A DNA stretch of 64,000 bases, from the NCBI RefSeq assembly GCF_000746525.1, contig NZ_CP009048.1:2535501-2599500 (forward strand), read 5' to 3'. The notes under the pieces were generated by a model. That model had not been told where the DNA came from. It made no database searches and saw nothing but the letters and a program-made list of their open reading frames with translations. Position numbers and translations under genes: made by a program. Every line of letters begins with the position of its first letter. The stretch's first letter is position 1. Positions 7,654-15,233 of the stretch are shown one piece after another. The stretch comes from Pseudomonas alkylphenolica. Lineage in GTDB: Bacteria > Pseudomonadota > Gammaproteobacteria > Pseudomonadales > Pseudomonadaceae.

Positions 7654-7730
7654 GCCTAACATTCAGGTTAAGGAGCGAACTTTAACCCGTCCCAGTAAGC
7701 GAAGCGAACGATTTGAACCGCTAGTTAGGG
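7654..7730 (-). other. attC-like recombination site 3
   Basis: Bounded by GCCTAAC (7654-7660) and GTTAGGG (7724-7730), i.e. complementary core sites 77 bases apart. Inside are GGTTAA/TTAACC and other short inverted repeats. The TAA stop of the minus-strand 220-aa gene is inside the right core. This is the clearest attC-like site of the set. Confidence 0.7.
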
Positions 7731-8387
7731 CTGTTTCTCTAGAAACCATTCGACAAACCTCTTACCTAACGGTGTAAGAGAAAGGGGGTAATTCCCATAT
7801 TGGGTCGTTGGTATAGCCGGTCGTCCGTGTATATGAATCAGATTGAACGCATTCAGTTCTCCGGCTAAGCCTAGTATCAAGGAGGGCTCAATCGTTTCTA
7901 GCTCATTACTCAGCATTTCAAAAGATAGTGTTTGGTTACCGTCTTGGTCGGGCTGGATGTTATTTTGTGCGGCAAGTTTTCGTGTAGTGCCTAGAGCTGT
8001 AATAGCGCCAGTCGACAAACCATCAAGGCATCTTACAAAATGATCAAGCTCGACGTATGAAAGTTTTTCGCTATCACCAGGCTTTAATAAAATGTTGGCA
8101 AGGATTGCGGAAGCGGCACGTAATTTCGACTCGTGCGTAGTTCGGATCACCACAAGATAGCAGGACTTAAACAACTCGGAAAATTCATCTTTGTTTACTG
8201 CATCAGCATCAATCCTTCCCTCAAGAGAAATCAGCTTGTTTTGCAACAATTCCGTTGCCTTCTCAATCGAACGCTGAGTCGAGATAGGAACGTAGTCACC
8301 AATGAGACTGGCAATGCTACCGCCAACTATGGGTAGAGCGTTTAGCGCTGCTTTAATGGCGATGAGAGCATGATCCGATGGTTTCAT
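7725..8387 (-). CDS. Unknown 220-aa protein on a putative gene cassette
   Basis: The protein starts MKPSDHALIAIKAALNALPI. Residues about 10-35 form an amphipathic or weakly hydrophobic stretch (AALNALPIVGGSIASLIGDYVP) that could touch a membrane; the rest looks helical (KDEFSELFKSCYLVVIRTTHE, SEKLSYVELDHFVRCLDGLS) and ends in a winged-helix-like LTPLGKRFVEWFLE. I do not recognise a family. The ATG follows a GTTAGGG core site by eight bases and the stop lies inside the next core, so both ends fit cassette boundaries. It runs opposite to the HEPN-like and Mrr-like genes. A defence role is only guilt by association. Confidence 0.6.
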   Translation of the reverse strand: MKPSDHALIAIKAALNALPIVGGSIASLIGDYVPISTQRSIEKATELLQNKLISLEGRIDADAVNKDEFSELFKSCYLVVIRTTHESKLRAASAILANILLKPGDSEKLSYVELDHFVRCLDGLSTGAITALGTTRKLAAQNNIQPDQDGNQTLSFEMLSNELETIEPSLILGLAGELNAFNLIHIHGRPAIPTTQYGNYPLSLTPLGKRFVEWFLEKQP

Positions 8388-8395
8388 GGTTATAG

Positions 8396-8402
8396 CCCTA
8401 AC
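8396..8402 (-). other. Isolated integron-type core site (right island edge)
   Basis: CCCTAAC on the plus strand, GTTAGGG on the minus strand, directly before the start of the 220-aa gene. No full attC stem is visible to its right, so it marks the last recognisable cassette boundary. The following stretch to 8613 holds nothing I can identify. Confidence 0.45.
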
Positions 8403-8613
8403 TCTAAATAGATCCCCAGTGGGGTGATTACGCCTTCACGGGCTTGGTGGATGACATTCCTTGTTTTCTCGTCTAACCCCTGACTAGGCCGGGAATTGTG
8501 GCAGTCGGGTGATCGCTGAAGGGGGGTATACGCCATGGAAGGAAAGCCCATTCTGCTCGATCAATTCCAGCAGCAAGCCAGGTATAGCTACTCATTTGCC
8601 ATCGCTCCGTCCA

Positions 8614-8695
8614 CCGGCAGTTTTTGGCCGTTTGCTGCCCTCCACGAACGGCAGCTAAGGGTCAATAGTGGCCGTTCGTCACCGACTAGTGAAAG
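8614..8695 (+). repeat. Degenerate intergenic repeat, copy B
   Basis: Contains GCTGCC...GGCAGC and a perfect 9-base inverted repeat ACGAACGGC...GGCCGTTCGT (sharing GCCGTTCGT). It aligns loosely with the reverse complement of 5586-5647 on the other side of the island. The rest of the gap to 8796 shows nothing else. Confidence 0.4.
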
Positions 8696-8796
8696 ATGAC
8701 TACCAATGGCACGCAATCGCGGCCACCTTCCATTTTGATAAATCTACCAGTCCAAACCAACATTGGCAGAAAGAGGACAACCAAACTCACCACGCA

Positions 8797-9711
8797 TCAA
8801 AGACTATCCGGATCCCCAAAAAACATCTGAATCCGCGACCGCAACCAGCGCTCCCCCGGATCATTGTCCTGCGACCCACGCCAGGCCATGTGCAGTTCAA
8901 AACTCTGCACCTCAACCGGTGGATCGTCGGCTCGCAAACCACCAGCCGCTGTCAGCACTTCGGCCGTATAGTCAGGCACAGTGGCGAGAATATCGGTACC
9001 CGTCAGCAAGCTACCCAGCCCATTGAACTGCGGCACCGCCAAAACCACATGTCGCTTTCGCCCAAGCTTTTCCAGAACTTCATCCATAAACCCACCCAGG
9101 TCGCCCGCAAAGGACACCAGCGCATGCGGCCGGGCGCAGAAGTCGTCGAGGCTCAGGCTGCCCGGCATGCTGTCGGCGCGCAGCACTTTGGGTTTGCTGC
9201 GGCGCAGCACTTTGCGCTTGGCGTTGGCGGGCAGGTCGCTGGTCCAGCTGACACCGACCGAGATCTCGCCGCTGGCCAGCAAGGCCGGCATCAACAGGTA
9301 GTTGACCCGCCGCACCACCAGGACCACGCCCGGTGCTTCGGCGCGTATGCGCTTGAGCAATTGCGGCAACAAGGCGAATTCGGCGTCGTCCGACAGGCCG
9401 ATGCGAAACACGGTGGTGCTGGTGGCCGGGTCGAAGTCGGCGGCGCGGCTGACTGCGGTGGAGATCGAGTCCAGGGCCGGGGACAGCAGGGCGAAGATTT
9501 CCACGGCGCGCGCCGAGGGCTCCATGCTGCGCCCGGTACGCACGAACAACGGGTCGTCAAACAGGCTGCGCAGGCGCGACAACGCGGCGCTGATCGCCGG
9601 CTGGCCGAGAAACAGTTTTTCGGCGGCGCGGGTCACGCTGCGTTCGTGCATCAACGTCTCGAAGACGATCAGCAGGTTCAGGTCGACGCGACGCAAGTCG
9701 TTACGGTTCAT
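8797..9711 (-). CDS. LysR-family transcriptional regulator
   Basis: A 304-aa protein. Residues 9-66 form the LysR winged helix (LRRVDLNLLIVFETLMHE, then SVTRAAEKLFLGQPAISAAL, LFDDPLFVRTGRSMEPS). The remainder is the two-lobed effector domain. It reads away from the zinc-type alcohol dehydrogenase gene at 9911 and shares a 200-base gap with it, the common LysR-target arrangement, so control of that gene is likely. The effector is unknown. Confidence 0.85.
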   Translation of the reverse strand: MNRNDLRRVDLNLLIVFETLMHERSVTRAAEKLFLGQPAISAALSRLRSLFDDPLFVRTGRSMEPSARAVEIFALLSPALDSISTAVSRAADFDPATSTTVFRIGLSDDAEFALLPQLLKRIRAEAPGVVLVVRRVNYLLMPALLASGEISVGVSWTSDLPANAKRKVLRRSKPKVLRADSMPGSLSLDDFCARPHALVSFAGDLGGFMDEVLEKLGRKRHVVLAVPQFNGLGSLLTGTDILATVPDYTAEVLTAAGGLRADDPPVEVQSFELHMAWRGSQDNDPGERWLRSRIQMFFGDPDSL

Positions 9712-9910
9712 CGGCTCGGTTTCACTGGACGTTTGGGGCAGGGGTGAATCTTAAGGGTAAAGGCTGCTACCCTGCACCGCATAATTTGCTGGCAGCGGTA
9801 TTACCAGCAATCAATGACAGGCATGTTGACTATTAATGGCCACAGATGGTCTAACGGTAAAAGCCCGGATAGAGTTCAGGGTATTAGAGTTTCACTAGGC
9901 GAGGTTTGCG

Positions 9911-10933
9911 ATGTCCCGCATGATCCGTTTCCACAAGTTTGGCCCGGCCGAGGTGCTCAAGATCGAAGAGCAGGCCGCGCCGCAGCCGGCTGCCGGCGAG
10001 GTGCAGATCCGCGTTGAAGCGATCGGCATCAGTTGGTACGACGTGCTCTGGCGCCAGAACCTGGCGCCGTCCCAGGCACGCTTGCCAGCCGGCATGGGTC
10101 ATGAAATGGCGGGCGTGGTCAGCGCGGTAGGCGAGGGTGTCGACGACCTGCAAGTCGGTGACAAGGTGGCCAGCTTTCCGGCTGCCAGCGCCAACGACTA
10201 TCCGGTGTACGGCGAGGTCATCGTGTTGCCGCGCAACGCCGTGACCCGCTACCCGGAACACCTCACCCCGGTCGAAGCCAGCGTGCATTACACGCCGTTG
10301 CTGATGGCCTACTTCGCCTATGTCGACCTGGCCCGGGCCAAGGCCGGGCAGACAGCCCTGGTCACCGATGCCAGCCACTGTGCGGGGCCGGCCTTCGTGC
10401 AGATGGGCAAGGCGTTGGGCCTGAAGGTTTTCGCCGCGACCAAGGAAGCCGAAGAGCGTGACTACCTGCTTTCGCTCGGCGCCGAGAAGGTTATCGTCAC
10501 CGAGGAACAGGACCTGCTCATGCAGGTCAACAAGTACACCGGCAACCGTGGCGTCGATATGGTTCTCGATGGCCTGGGCGGTCCGCAGATGTCGTTGCTC
10601 GGCGATGTGCTGGCGCCGCGCGGCAGCCTGGTGCTGTATGGCCTGCAGGGTGGCAACCAGACACCGTTCCCGGCGTGCGCGGCGTTTCAGAAGAACATCC
10701 AGTTCTTCGTGCATTGCATTGGCAACTTCACCGGCAAACCGGAGCTGGGTATCAGCCAGGACCAGGTGGCGTTGCAACGAGCACTGCGTGACATCAACCA
10801 GTTCACCGCCGACAAGCTGCTGACCCCGCAAATTATCAAGACTTACCCCTTCGAACGTGTGGTCGAAGCGCATCGCTACATGGACGAATGCCCATGCGGT
10901 GGACGTCTGGTGCTGGAAATAGCCAGCGCCTGA
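9911..10933 (+). CDS. MDR-family zinc-type alcohol dehydrogenase / quinone oxidoreductase-like
   Basis: A 340-aa NADPH-type oxidoreductase. It has the N-terminal GroES-like half (MSRMIRFHKFGPAEVLKI, GHEMAGVVSAVGEGV) and a C-terminal Rossmann half (about 150-270, with GLKVFAATKEAEERDYLLSLGA and the MVLDGLGG stretch). The catalytic-zinc Cys usual near residue 40 is replaced (YDVLWRQN), so it is probably a zinc-free quinone-oxidoreductase-like member despite the common name. A strong terminator follows. Likely regulated by the divergent LysR. Confidence 0.8.
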   Translation: MSRMIRFHKFGPAEVLKIEEQAAPQPAAGEVQIRVEAIGISWYDVLWRQNLAPSQARLPAGMGHEMAGVVSAVGEGVDDLQVGDKVASFPAASANDYPVYGEVIVLPRNAVTRYPEHLTPVEASVHYTPLLMAYFAYVDLARAKAGQTALVTDASHCAGPAFVQMGKALGLKVFAATKEAEERDYLLSLGAEKVIVTEEQDLLMQVNKYTGNRGVDMVLDGLGGPQMSLLGDVLAPRGSLVLYGLQGGNQTPFPACAAFQKNIQFFVHCIGNFTGKPELGISQDQVALQRALRDINQFTADKLLTPQIIKTYPFERVVEAHRYMDECPCGGRLVLEIASA

Positions 10934-10950
10934 AGTTGCAGGTAGAAACA

Positions 10951-10976
10951 AGCCCGGGCTGTGCTCGGGCTTTTTT
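10951..10976 (+). terminator. Rho-independent terminator
   Basis: AGCCCGGGCT...CTCGGGC(T) hairpin: AGCCCGAG-type stem with a GTG-containing loop, followed by six T. It closes the dehydrogenase transcript. Confidence 0.85.
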
Positions 10977-11204
10977 GTGCCTTTTTCCTATGTGAGTTTC
11001 GGATATTTCAATCAAGTACATTGCCTGCGCAATGCAGATAAGTTCGCTATGTTCAAATTTGTCGGAAAATCTACCGTCGCTGGCTGAAAGCAAGCAGAAA
11101 GCTGTTTGAATCTGAACGGATTTTTTACCGGGTTCTGTATCTTTTATTCATCAGCCAACACCCGATAATAACCTGTCGTTTGTGCACTCAAGGAGTGAGT
11201 TGTG

Positions 11205-11294
11205 ATGAAGCAAGGTCCGGTTGTTCAGGCTGTCGGTGGCTTTGGTGTGGGTGAGTTCGCCTGGTTGAATTGGCAGGTCAGCAAGTTTCTGTAG
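11205..11294 (+). CDS. 29-aa small ORF upstream of an unknown operon
   Basis: AAGGAG at 11190-11195 precedes GTG-ATG (11202/11205), and the frame runs MKQGPVVQAVGGFG to a TAG at 11292. The peptide is glycine-rich in the middle and ends WLNWQVSKFL, without a signal peptide or cysteine. It sits 113 bases before the unknown 498-aa gene on the same strand, with nothing else in the gap. It could be a leader peptide, a signalling or modified peptide, or chance; the good ribosome site is the main support. Confidence 0.4.
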   Translation: MKQGPVVQAVGGFGVGEFAWLNWQVSKFL

Positions 11295-11407
11295 GAACTT
11301 GTGGGAAGTTTCCTAGGATATTAGACGGGTCTTTATTTCTGCTGATTGAATGATTTCGCAGGAGCGATTTCTTTCAGGCGGTCGTAACTGAAATTCAGGT
11401 GGGCGTT

Positions 11408-12904
11408 ATGGGCAGTATTCACGATCAGGCCATGCAGTATATATATCAGCAAGTATTGCAACGATTGCTTGAGCATTTGTCGCAGGCGCAAAAGGCCTCG
11501 CTGCAGCTATTGATTCAGCGGCTGATTGTGGCCGCCGGCGGGGTCGAGCGTATCAAGGGATTGCGCTTGATGTTCGTGCTCGATGCCAGCTTGTCCAGCG
11601 CCCAGGCCCTTGCCTGTTTACGCGCGGCGCAGCTGAGTATTGCCGCACGATCCCCGGCGACGTTCCATCTGCGTATTGCCACTGCCTGGCAAGCCGGGAT
11701 GAGCACAACCGCCCTGGCAAACATCGATAGCACGTTCTCCAGGTTGTTTATGCATGATGATCCGCGCGTCGATTTGCTGGTGCTCGATGCCGGCGAACTG
11801 TTGCCTTACGACAGCCGTCGAGTACCGTCCAGCGACCAGCAGCAGGCAGAGCGGCAGGAATGGTTGCTGTGCGGGCATCTGTCGAGTGACGGGCCGTTGC
11901 TGGCGAACTTTGCCAGCCATGGCTATCTGCATCTGGCTGAACTAGCCCTGCAGGCAATGCGCTGCAAGGGCGGTGTGGATGCCATTATCAGTACCGAGTC
12001 GCTCGCTGATCGCAAGCGCTACCTGGCCTGGAGCCGGCGCTCATTGCGTGATGCGGAGTTGCTCGGGGTACGTCCGATCCACAGCTGTGCCATCTCGTTG
12101 CTGGAAGGGATGAGTGAACTGCGCGCCCGCTATTGGAACCTGTTGCAGGGGCGCGAGCCTGCGCCTGCGGTGCTGCCTGGCCCTGATGCGGACTGTCGGC
12201 CGGCGTTGCGCTTTATCGCCATCGATGACCTGGTGTCTGATCGTGATTCCCACCAGGGTGAACGGCTGAGTCGCTTTCTGGGCCATCGTTTCGACGAGCA
12301 GGCCTTTCCCTGTGAACGCTCGGGGGGTGCCAATCCCTTGCTGTTGGCCCACCTGCAAGGGCTGCAGGCGGAATTCATCGATGACACGCACTATCGTGAC
12401 GGTATCGAGCGCTACCTGCAGCAAACCCGTCAGGTAATGCAGCGCAACGCGCTAGCGCAATCTGTGCAGACCCGGGTGCTCAATCACTGGCAACCGGGGG
12501 TACTGGAACTGCGGCGTAGCGAGGCGAATGATTTCGCCCTGCAAGCGTATGGCCTGCGCGAAGCGCAACTGGTTTGCCAGTTGTTCAGTCCTTTTGTCGG
12601 GCAGGGCCTGAAGCTGGAAGCTTTTCTGCGCCGCTGCCACTCCGGCATGCTGGTTGCCGTCCCATATTTGCACAAGGCGTTGCGCAGGCAACCGGCGCCG
12701 GAACCGGTGGTGCAGTGGTTGGTGGATACCAGCGGCTTGCCGCTGGTCATGCTGCAACAGCTCTATGCCCGCGAGCCATTGGCCGAACGTCCCGCCGACT
12801 GCCTGTTGAACCGTTTGCGAGTGCGGGGTGCCGATCTGCGTCATCTGCAGGCTGACCGTGCGAACGGCATGCGGCACAGGGGTGATCAGGTTGGCAGCCC
12901 TTGA
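11408..12904 (+). CDS. Unknown 498-aa protein, coupled to a MocR-like regulator
   Basis: No family is recognised. The ATG at 11408 is preferred to GTG 11399; the ribosome site (AGGTGG) is modest. There is no signal peptide and no clear transmembrane segment. Visible pieces are an N-terminal helical part (QYIYQQVLQRLLEHLSQAQK), an alpha/beta-looking central part with LMFVLDASLSSAQA and DDPRVDLLVLDAGELL, a basic stretch around SLADRKRYLAWSRRSLR, and a Leu/Arg-rich helical C-terminal half. The stop overlaps the next start as TGATG, so it is translationally coupled to the MocR-like regulator and they probably work together. Confidence 0.6.
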   Translation: MGSIHDQAMQYIYQQVLQRLLEHLSQAQKASLQLLIQRLIVAAGGVERIKGLRLMFVLDASLSSAQALACLRAAQLSIAARSPATFHLRIATAWQAGMSTTALANIDSTFSRLFMHDDPRVDLLVLDAGELLPYDSRRVPSSDQQQAERQEWLLCGHLSSDGPLLANFASHGYLHLAELALQAMRCKGGVDAIISTESLADRKRYLAWSRRSLRDAELLGVRPIHSCAISLLEGMSELRARYWNLLQGREPAPAVLPGPDADCRPALRFIAIDDLVSDRDSHQGERLSRFLGHRFDEQAFPCERSGGANPLLLAHLQGLQAEFIDDTHYRDGIERYLQQTRQVMQRNALAQSVQTRVLNHWQPGVLELRRSEANDFALQAYGLREAQLVCQLFSPFVGQGLKLEAFLRRCHSGMLVAVPYLHKALRRQPAPEPVVQWLVDTSGLPLVMLQQLYAREPLAERPADCLLNRLRVRGADLRHLQADRANGMRHRGDQVGSP

Positions 12905-14292
12905 TGAAGCGAGCGACCAAAACCAGCGTGTTTGCCTATCAGGCGGTGTATCGCTACCTGGTTGAACTGATTGCCCAGATGGCGCCGGGCAGCTACAACA
13001 AGCTGCCTTCGCTACGGGATCTGTCGCAGCGTTTGAATGTTTCGATCTCGACCATCCAGTACGCCTACTCGTTGCTTGAGCACGAAGGGCGCGTACAGTC
13101 GGTGCCCAAGTCCGGCTATTTTGCCAGGGGCGGTGCGCTGGCGGTGCAGGCACTGGCTGATGAGCACTTGTTGCAGGATCTGCAGCAGCATGCCGGCAGC
13201 CCGCAGCTGCTGGAGTTTAGTGGCGTGCAATCCCTGCCTTCACTGGAGTCGAACTTACTGGCGGTCGAGCGCCAGCTGTTGCGCCAGAGTCCACGGCCTG
13301 CCGGGCTTGTACATCCGTGTGGCGAGCTCGAGCTGCGCACCGCGCTGGCGGCGCGCTATACCCGTTCCGTGCAGCTGTACTGGAATGCCGAAGATGTTTA
13401 TCTGGCGCTGGACCTTCGCTCGCTGTTCGAGACGATGCTGGCAGCCCTGGAGCTGCAAGGCTGCACGATTGTGGTGACTGCGCCGTGTTCCTGGCGTTTG
13501 CTGAGGATCTTGCGGGTCAGCGGGTTACGGGTCATCGAGTTGCCGTTGGGCAGTGACGGGGCGCTGGACCTTGAGCGTTTTGCCAGGGTGCTGCAGCGCG
13601 AGCCGGTGCGCATGGTCATGCTCGCCTCGCGCCTGAACAGCCCTCATGGCAGCCTGGTGCCGCTGGCACAGCATCAGGCGATTGCCCAGTTGCTGGCTGA
13701 GCACGGGGTGTGGCTGCTGGAAAACGACCTGGAGTCCGAGTACTGCTTTGCCGCACCGCCACAGCGCTGCCTGCGCGAAATGGTCGACCCGCAGCGATTG
13801 CTGGTGTTCTCGTCACTGGAGCGCACGGTGGGGGCCGAAGCGCCGTATGCCTACCTGTTGTCGCGCCATTGCCCGCGGCAACTGCAGCATCAATTTCTGG
13901 CCCGGGGCTTTCGCTTGCCGCCTTTGCGTCAACAGGCAGTGGCCCGGCTGTATGCCAAGGGGCGCATCGACCTCCATCTGGAGCAGGCACGCTTGCGCCT
14001 GCATGAGCGCGTCACCCACCTGTATCGGCAGATGCAGGTGCAACTGGGCGCTCATTTGCACTTTCAGATGCCGGCGGGAGGGGCAACGATCTGGGCGCAA
14101 GCGCGGACGCCGCTGGACATCCGCGCCCTGTTTCATCGCATGCTGGATCAGGGGCTGGTGATCGCGCCGGGTGAGCTGTTCAGCCTGCAGGGGGATTATT
14201 GTCAGCATATGCGTCTGGGCTGGCCACCAACGCCACACGATGATCTGCAGGGTGGGTTGAGTGTGTTGCGTGAGGTGTTGCAGCGGCTCTAG
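12904..14292 (+). CDS. MocR-like (GntR/aminotransferase) regulator with degenerate PLP site
   Basis: A 462-aa protein. Residues 10-75 are a GntR-type winged helix (AYQAVYRYLVELIAQMAPGSY, LPSLRDLSQRLNVSISTIQY, HEGRVQSVPKSGYFA). The rest follows the type I aminotransferase fold of MocR proteins. The usual EDDYDSEF motif is ENDLESEY here and the GTFSKSL segment that carries the PLP lysine reads SSLERTV. By alignment with GabR the pyridine-N Asp, the Tyr and the Schiff-base Lys are all replaced (N, L, R). PLP binding as an internal aldimine is therefore unlikely. It is coupled to the unknown 498-aa gene and overlaps the end of the convergent SphA-like gene by four bases. Confidence 0.75.
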   Translation: MKRATKTSVFAYQAVYRYLVELIAQMAPGSYNKLPSLRDLSQRLNVSISTIQYAYSLLEHEGRVQSVPKSGYFARGGALAVQALADEHLLQDLQQHAGSPQLLEFSGVQSLPSLESNLLAVERQLLRQSPRPAGLVHPCGELELRTALAARYTRSVQLYWNAEDVYLALDLRSLFETMLAALELQGCTIVVTAPCSWRLLRILRVSGLRVIELPLGSDGALDLERFARVLQREPVRMVMLASRLNSPHGSLVPLAQHQAIAQLLAEHGVWLLENDLESEYCFAAPPQRCLREMVDPQRLLVFSSLERTVGAEAPYAYLLSRHCPRQLQHQFLARGFRLPPLRQQAVARLYAKGRIDLHLEQARLRLHERVTHLYRQMQVQLGAHLHFQMPAGGATIWAQARTPLDIRALFHRMLDQGLVIAPGELFSLQGDYCQHMRLGWPPTPHDDLQGGLSVLREVLQRL

Positions 14293-15209
14293 AAGGCCAG
14301 CAGGTAACGCAAGGTCAACTGGTCACCTTCGGCGCGATTGCGTGCCCCGGATTCGCTGTAGTAGTTGACGAACACGCTGTGCCCGCCGGTGCTGTAACGC
14401 ACCCCGGGCCCGAAGCCGAACACCTGCTCTTTGGAGTCCTGCTGACGATGGCCGTCGATGCGGTCGGCACTGATCTGTTTGAGGTGGTAACCGGCCAGGC
14501 CCACACGCCAATGATCGTCCAGGGCGTAGGAGGCGGCAAAGTTGCTGTGCACGGCTTCACCGGGCTGGATGTCACTGGCTTGCAGGCGTTCGGCCGGGCT
14601 GTCGTTGCGGCTGTTCCAGGCGTAGTGCAGGCGACCGCTGAACTCCAGGCGCTCGCTGGCCAGCCAGGTGAAGGCGTAGTGCGGGCTGAAGGTCCAGACA
14701 TTGCTGCCGGTATTGATCTGCGCGTTCTTGTCGTAATCACCGGTGGGCAGGGTGAAGACGAAGTTCAGGCGCTGCCAGAAGGGGCGGCCGAACAAGGTGA
14801 CCGGGTCCCACTGCAGCAACAACGGGCTGACCACCAGGTCGCCCTGACGGGTACGGGTGCCTTGCGGGCCGCCGTCGATATCAAGGTCCAGGTGCACCAG
14901 TGGCAACAGCACTTCGGCACCGTAATAGGCGCCTGCGATGCGCTGCTCGCTGATGTAGGCGAAGTGCGGCAACACAGTGGCGCTGCGTACCCGCTGGCGC
15001 CCCGGTACCGAGTGGCCGCCGGCATCGACGCTCTGGTTGCTGCGGTTGTACTGGACTGGCAGCTCGAAGAGCATGCCGGGTTGGGTAATACCATCCAGAA
15101 AGCTGGTGTTGCCCAGGGGCAGGGGAGGCAGGCTGACGCTGTCGGCTTGGGCTTCCAGGCACATTAACGGCCAGAGCAGGCCAAGGGTGGGCAGGTGGGC
15201 TGCACGCAT
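14289..15209 (-). CDS. SphA-type outer-membrane beta-barrel (MetA-pathway family)
   Basis: A 306-aa protein with signal peptide (LGLLWPLMCLEAQA). Family hallmarks are an opening LGNTSFLDGITQPGMLFE segment, the FVFTLPTGDYDKNAQINTGSN motif, alternating beta strands and a C-terminal aromatic residue (RYLLAF). These proteins (PF13557, phenol MetA/SphA) lie in the outer membrane and often accompany aromatic or other catabolic genes. It is 24 bases downstream of the OprD-type porin gene on the same strand, so the two probably form one transcript for uptake of one substrate. Confidence 0.8.
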   Translation of the reverse strand: MRAAHLPTLGLLWPLMCLEAQADSVSLPPLPLGNTSFLDGITQPGMLFELPVQYNRSNQSVDAGGHSVPGRQRVRSATVLPHFAYISEQRIAGAYYGAEVLLPLVHLDLDIDGGPQGTRTRQGDLVVSPLLLQWDPVTLFGRPFWQRLNFVFTLPTGDYDKNAQINTGSNVWTFSPHYAFTWLASERLEFSGRLHYAWNSRNDSPAERLQASDIQPGEAVHSNFAASYALDDHWRVGLAGYHLKQISADRIDGHRQQDSKEQVFGFGPGVRYSTGGHSVFVNYYSESGARNRAEGDQLTLRYLLAF

Positions 15210-15233
15210 GCAAGAGTCTCTTGTCAGGTTTGA

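Noticed and set aside
8668..9747. A 359-aa plus-strand frame over the LysR gene at 8797
   Set aside because: Antisense to a clear LysR protein, with composition of a shadow.
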